Position numbers and translations under genes: made by a program. From positions 1-8,469 of the forward strand of contig DDBY01000061.1 of assembly GCA_002334985.1 (NCBI GenBank): a DNA stretch of 8,469 bases, in the 5' to 3' direction. Positions 5,634 to 8,469 of the stretch are shown piece after piece. Origin of the DNA: Micavibrio sp. UBA2020 (GTDB lineage: Bacteria > Pseudomonadota > Alphaproteobacteria > Micavibrionales > UBA2020). Under the pieces are notes generated by a model. That model made no database searches. It was not told the DNA's origin and saw only the letters and a list, made by a program, of their open reading frames with translations. Numbering within the stretch: the stretch's first letter is position 1; every line of letters begins with the position of its first letter.

Positions 5634-6865
5634 AAGATATTTCCCTCTCGCTCCGCTCCCTCGCAGCACGCAAGCTGGCTAGTTTACTGGCCGTTCTGCT
5701 GACGGCTTTTGGCGTGATGATGGCCCTGGTCGTTATGCAGTTCACGGCCGCCGTACAGGAACGCCTTGCGCGTGACGGCAGTGGCATCGACATCGTCGTC
5801 GGCGCCAAAGGCAGCCCGCTGCAGCTCGTTCTCTCGGCGCTATATCACGCCGACGTGCCGACCGGCAACATCCCCTATGCCGAAGCGCAAAAATGGATGC
5901 AACACCCACAGGTGCGCGCGGCCTATCCCCTTGCCCTTGGCGACAACTGGCGCGGCTTTCGCATTGTCGGCACCACTGTTGACTATATGCAGAACTACGG
6001 CGCGGAACTCGCGGCAGGACGTTTTTGGCAAAAGCCTTTCGAAGCCGTTGCGGGCGCCGACAGTGGCCTTAGCCCCGGTGTGCGTTTCACTGGCGCCCAT
6101 GGCCTCGCCGAAGGTGGCCATCATCACGAAGAACATGCCTATACCATCGTCGGCACCCTGAAGCCGACAGGCAGCGTGGTTGACCGGCTTATCCTGACCT
6201 CGCTCGATTCTGTGCTGGAGCTGCACGGGCAGTCGCTGCACGCACATGACGATGACGACGGCGATGAAGAACATGAGCATCATGATGACGAACACGAACA
6301 TGAGCTCGAACATGCACACGGCGGCGGGGCCGACATCACCGCCATACTGATAAAAACATCAGGTCCGATTGCAAATATCAATCTGCCGCGCAGCATCAAC
6401 CAAAGCAGCGCCCTGATTGCGGCAAATCCCGCACTGGAAATGGCACGGCTGAGCGCGGTTTTCGGTGTCGGGACGCGCGCGCTCGGCCTCATATCCGCCT
6501 TTCTTATTGGGCTTGCGGCACTCGGAATATTTGCAGGCATCGCCGGTAGCCTTGAAAACCGGCAAGCCGACCTTGCCGTGTTACGGGCGCTTGGCTATAC
6601 ACCGCTGAGGCTGTTCCGCATCGTTCTTTACGAAGGGATTTTTCTTGCGGCCTGCGGCCTTGCGCTTGGTCTTGCGTTGGGGATTGGCGGTTACGACCTT
6701 GCGGCTGGCCACTTGCCTGCATTGGCACATGGCGCTGCGGCAGGGTTTCAGGTAAGCTGGGCTTGGCTGTCCGCTGCGGTGCTTTTCGCGGGGCTCCTGG
6801 CAAGTACGCTGCCAGCCCTGCGCGCGGCAAGAACCGCGCCTGCCGACATGCTACGCCTGAGATAA
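5630..6865 (+). CDS. FtsX/MacB-type ABC permease with His-rich extracytoplasmic loop
   Basis: Inner-membrane permease of 411 residues. The layout is that of FtsX/MacB proteins: one N-terminal membrane helix (about 16-40), a large periplasmic domain (about 41-284), then three C-terminal helices (about 285-306, 331-353, 373-396). The cytoplasmic coupling segment reads ENRQADLAVLRALGYTPLRL (309-328), typical of the FtsX domain. The periplasmic domain contains H157, the cluster HHHEEH (164-169), and a stretch at 204-230 with 9 His and 14 Asp/Glu in 27 residues, a probable Zn-binding loop. I take ATG 5630, which overlaps the ATPase stop; the in-frame ATG at 5615 lies inside that gene. The set resembles PA4065 of the zinc-responsive PA4063-PA4066 operon of Pseudomonas aeruginosa. 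Transport direction is not established; it may move zinc, a zinc chelate, or act on periplasmic zinc-handling proteins. Confidence 0.9.
   Translation: MKDISLSLRSLAARKLASLLAVLLTAFGVMMALVVMQFTAAVQERLARDGSGIDIVVGAKGSPLQLVLSALYHADVPTGNIPYAEAQKWMQHPQVRAAYPLALGDNWRGFRIVGTTVDYMQNYGAELAAGRFWQKPFEAVAGADSGLSPGVRFTGAHGLAEGGHHHEEHAYTIVGTLKPTGSVVDRLILTSLDSVLELHGQSLHAHDDDDGDEEHEHHDDEHEHELEHAHGGGADITAILIKTSGPIANINLPRSINQSSALIAANPALEMARLSAVFGVGTRALGLISAFLIGLAALGIFAGIAGSLENRQADLAVLRALGYTPLRLFRIVLYEGIFLAACGLALGLALGIGGYDLAAGHLPALAHGAAAGFQVSWAWLSAAVLFAGLLASTLPALRAARTAPADMLRLR
6239..6319 (+). other. His/Asp/Glu-rich metal-binding segment of the permease
   Basis: Codons 204-230 of the permease encode 9 His, 14 Asp/Glu and only 4 other residues (two Ala, one Gly, one Leu). 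Such low-complexity segments commonly bind Zn(II) in periplasmic zinc-handling proteins. Together with HHHEEH at 164-169 it would face the periplasm in the FtsX topology. The composition is seen directly; metal binding is inferred. Confidence 0.8.
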
Positions 6866-6878
6866 AGCCAGAGGTATA

Positions 6879-7424
6879 ATGAACCCGCTTCCTTCACTTA
6901 AAATCGCAAGCATTACGCTTTGCCTTTTCTTGTTGCCGCAGGCGGCCGCCGCCGCGTTCGACCAGGTCGAAACCGTGACCGGCACTTATAGCGAGGAATT
7001 TATTCTCTCCAACATCCCCGATTACGTCGCCACGCCCGCAGGCGGTACCGATTGGCAGGTTTTCCGCAAAACCAAACAGGCCGCCTATAGCGTAAAGGAC
7101 AAGGACGGATACGAGCGTAGCGGCGTTACGCCGGAGTTTTCGGAGGAGCTGAAAAAGCTGGACGGCAAAGACATTATTTTGCGCGGCTTCATGTTTCCGA
7201 TGGACCAGAGCGAGACGCAGAAAGTTTTCCTGCTCGGCCCCTATCCGCTGACCTGCCCTTATCACTACCATGTGTCGAATAACTTGATTGTCGAGACACA
7301 TGCAAAAAAGCCGCTCGCGTTTTCTTATGATGCTGTAACACTGCGCGGACGGCTGGAACTGGTGCCCCGCGACGACGACTACAATGCCTTTTACAGACTG
7401 CACGACGCAGAAATTACGCAATAA
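6879..7424 (+). CDS. Secreted DUF3299-type periplasmic protein of the zinc operon
   Basis: This 181-residue protein has an Sec-type signal peptide: KIASITLCLFLLPQAAAAA with likely cleavage after A26, before FDQVE. There is no lipobox Cys, so it should be soluble in the periplasm. The mature part has the DUF3299 pattern as I know it: LDGKDIILRGFMFPM, then VFLLGPYPLTCPYHYHVSNN, then a terminal strand region with LRGRLELV. C126, H129 and H131 form a CPYHYH motif that could bind metal. Function is not established for the family; the P. aeruginosa counterpart PA4066 sits in a zinc-responsive operon with an ABC ATPase and permease, as here. The gene starts 13 nt after the permease stop, with GAGGT placed close to the ATG (3 nt gap), so it belongs to the same transcript. 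A zinc-binding accessory or chaperone for the transporter is the simplest reading. The DUF assignment is from motif memory, not a search. Confidence 0.78.
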   Translation: MNPLPSLKIASITLCLFLLPQAAAAAFDQVETVTGTYSEEFILSNIPDYVATPAGGTDWQVFRKTKQAAYSVKDKDGYERSGVTPEFSEELKKLDGKDIILRGFMFPMDQSETQKVFLLGPYPLTCPYHYHVSNNLIVETHAKKPLAFSYDAVTLRGRLELVPRDDDYNAFYRLHDAEITQ

Positions 7425-7436
7425 ACGAAAAGTATT

Positions 7437-7465
7437 GCGGCTAAAGCCGCCGCATTTGTGCGGCG
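7437..7465 (+). terminator. Candidate terminator: two mutually exclusive stem-loops
   Basis: Hairpin 1 pairs GCGGC (7437-7441) with GCCGC (7446-7450). Hairpin 2 pairs CGCCGCA (7448-7454) with TGCGGCG (7459-7465) around a TTTG loop. They share bases 7448-7450, so only one can form fully. Neither is followed directly by a T tract; the nearest run of T is at 7509-7513, after a further stem TTTCAG (7480-7485)/CTGAAA (7493-7498). Intrinsic termination would therefore be weak, and a Rho-dependent end or an RNA-stabilising 3' structure is also possible. Confidence 0.4.
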
Positions 7466-7523
7466 CAACATCGTAAGTCTTTCAGAAAATTGCTGAAAAT
7501 CGCCATTATTTTTCATATTATGT

Positions 7524-7550
7524 TAGACATATCATTGCCAATGTGTTAAT
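7524..7550 (+). promoter_or_regulatory. Weak candidate promoter for the hydrolase gene
   Basis: TAGACA (7524-7529) matches 5 of 6 bases of the -35 consensus. GTTAAT (7545-7550), preceded by TGT as in an extended -10, lies 15 nt downstream and matches 4 of 6. The AT-rich setting supports a promoter somewhere here, but other pairings are possible. Confidence 0.28.
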
Positions 7551-7615
7551 TTTCTGGCAACTAGAGCACCTCAAAACTCTCCTGAACCAGAAAATATGTG
7601 GGCGAAAGAAAACGC

Positions 7616-8469
7616 ATGACACAGCACAGAGATATTTCGGTTTTTGGCAATATGTCGCCGGCGATGGAAAGCGCCTTCACGGCGGAGGAACAGGCCGTTG
7701 CAAAACGCGCGCGCGAACTGGACGCGCGTTTCCTGCCGCTGTTTGAACGCCGCGAATTCACCTATACCCACCACGCCGACCAGATGAAGGCCTATCTGCC
7801 CGAAGGGCTGCACGACGATGCCAATCTGGTCAAGACGCAGCAGGTGCAGATTTCCTACAACGTATGGAAAGCAAAAAACAATCCGGAAACAGCGCAGACC
7901 ATCATCTGCCTTGGCGGTATTTACAACAGCGCCCGCCGTTTCGATTTCTTTGCCGAAGGCGCTGCGGATAATTTCAACATCATCGCCCTCGACTACCCCG
8001 GCAAGGGGCAGAGCGGCAACCTACGCATGCCGGGCGACTACACGCTTGAAACCTATGCCGCCATTGTGCGCGCGCTGGTTGACCATGTCGCGCCGGAAAA
8101 CAAATTCCACCTCATCGGTCATTCGCACGGCACCAAGGTTATTTATGCGATGGTCGAGGCCGGGTTCGAACATGACAACTGGGCCGGCACCGTTATCGGC
8201 GATATGCCGCCCGAAACGCCCGCGGGGCCCAAGCTGCGCCGCGCATGGCGCAACCGCGAACGTCCCGCATCGCCCACAGTCGGCGATGCCGTTAAAAAAC
8301 TTACCAACTTTCTGGCCGGGCACGGCGCGCCGGTGGACCCTGATTTCATCGTGCATGATTTCAACCACGGCTTTGCGCATTTCACGCGCGAAGGTTTCGG
8401 CTGGGCTTATGACCCCAATTCCATGTACGGTTACGCCGACGAATATCTGAAGCCCTACGACAAGTGGGA
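7616..8469 (+). CDS. Alpha/beta-hydrolase fold protein, partial (3' end outside window)
   Basis: The frame is open from ATG 7616 to the right edge without a stop (284 full codons), after an in-frame stop at 7583. It shows the alpha/beta-hydrolase core: an oxyanion-type turn CLGGIY (G100-G101) at the end of the first core strand, ALDYPGKGQS (D126), and the nucleophile elbow GHSHG with Ser170 (168-172). The catalytic acid and His of this fold usually lie nearer the C-terminus. H251 and H255 in NHGFAHF are visible, but the remainder is cut off, so I do not assign them. There is no signal peptide, so it is cytoplasmic. The start has only a weak GAAAGA ribosome site; GTG 7598 in the same frame is an alternative. 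Substrate unknown: esterase, lipase-like, thioesterase or haloperoxidase-like roles all fit. The gap to the zinc operon suggests a separate unit, and no link with the upstream cassette can be shown. Confidence 0.82.
   Translation, partial: MTQHRDISVFGNMSPAMESAFTAEEQAVAKRARELDARFLPLFERREFTYTHHADQMKAYLPEGLHDDANLVKTQQVQISYNVWKAKNNPETAQTIICLGGIYNSARRFDFFAEGAADNFNIIALDYPGKGQSGNLRMPGDYTLETYAAIVRALVDHVAPENKFHLIGHSHGTKVIYAMVEAGFEHDNWAGTVIGDMPPETPAGPKLRRAWRNRERPASPTVGDAVKKLTNFLAGHGAPVDPDFIVHDFNHGFAHFTREGFGWAYDPNSMYGYADEYLKPYDKW

Larger units (their letters stand above)
7425..7615 (+). other. Intergenic region with overlapping hairpins
   Basis: This 191-nt stretch without a credible gene is GC-rich up to about 7466 (two overlapping hairpins) and AT-rich from about 7480 to 7570. 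It probably ends the zinc operon and starts transcription of the hydrolase. A 67-codon frame at 7543-7746 crosses into the hydrolase in another frame and is not credible. Confidence 0.6.

Noticed and set aside
5007..7424. ABC system as exporter of the cassette's product
   Set aside because: It has its own Zur-boxed promoter, a DUF3299 partner and a His-rich permease, all of which point to zinc. Adjacency alone is weak evidence.
7519..7536. Possible second Zur-like box near ATGTTAGACATATCAT
   Set aside because: Only the left half resembles the Zur core. The dyad is limited to TATG/CATA and the right half does not match.
7818..8450. 210-codon frame within the hydrolase region
   Set aside because: It is out of frame with the hydrolase motifs (GHSHG, LDYPGKGQS) and is Arg/Pro/Ser/Thr-rich, typical of a shadow frame.

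Overview
The window is a GC-rich, densely coded stretch from a Gram-negative bacterium, most likely a proteobacterium. Codon use and the zinc-operon type would suit an alphaproteobacterium, but that placement is inference. All eight genes lie on the + strand. The first is cut by the left edge and the last by the right edge. I saw no tRNA, rRNA, insertion sequence, CRISPR array or phage gene.

Region 1 (1-776) is the C-terminal four fifths of an NAD-dependent L-lactate dehydrogenase with all the substrate-binding residues of that family.

Region 2 (823-4835) is the most novel part. It is a tight four-gene cassette: a long FabH-like ketoacyl synthase III, a heme-oxygenase-like (probably non-heme diiron) oxidase or oxygenase, a 302-residue protein I cannot assign, and a soluble-type cytochrome P450. 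Gaps are 2 nt, then overlaps of 4 and 38 nt, so the four are almost certainly one transcript. One carbon-carbon bond-forming enzyme, two different oxidative enzymes and one unknown protein look like a short pathway to a fatty-acyl-derived small molecule. No carrier protein, adenylating enzyme or thioesterase is present in the window.

Region 3 (4836-7424) is a separate operon: an ABC ATPase, an FtsX/MacB-type permease with a very His/Asp/Glu-rich extracytoplasmic loop, and a secreted DUF3299-type protein. The gene set resembles the zinc-responsive operon PA4063-PA4066 of Pseudomonas aeruginosa. Independently, the promoter region carries a near-perfect Zur box (core TGTTATAATATAACA, 4948-4962) that covers an extended -10 promoter. 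The operon is therefore predicted to be repressed by Zur when zinc is plentiful and expressed when zinc is short.

Region 4 (7425-8469) is a 191-nt intergenic region with overlapping hairpins, followed by an alpha/beta-hydrolase gene that runs off the right edge.
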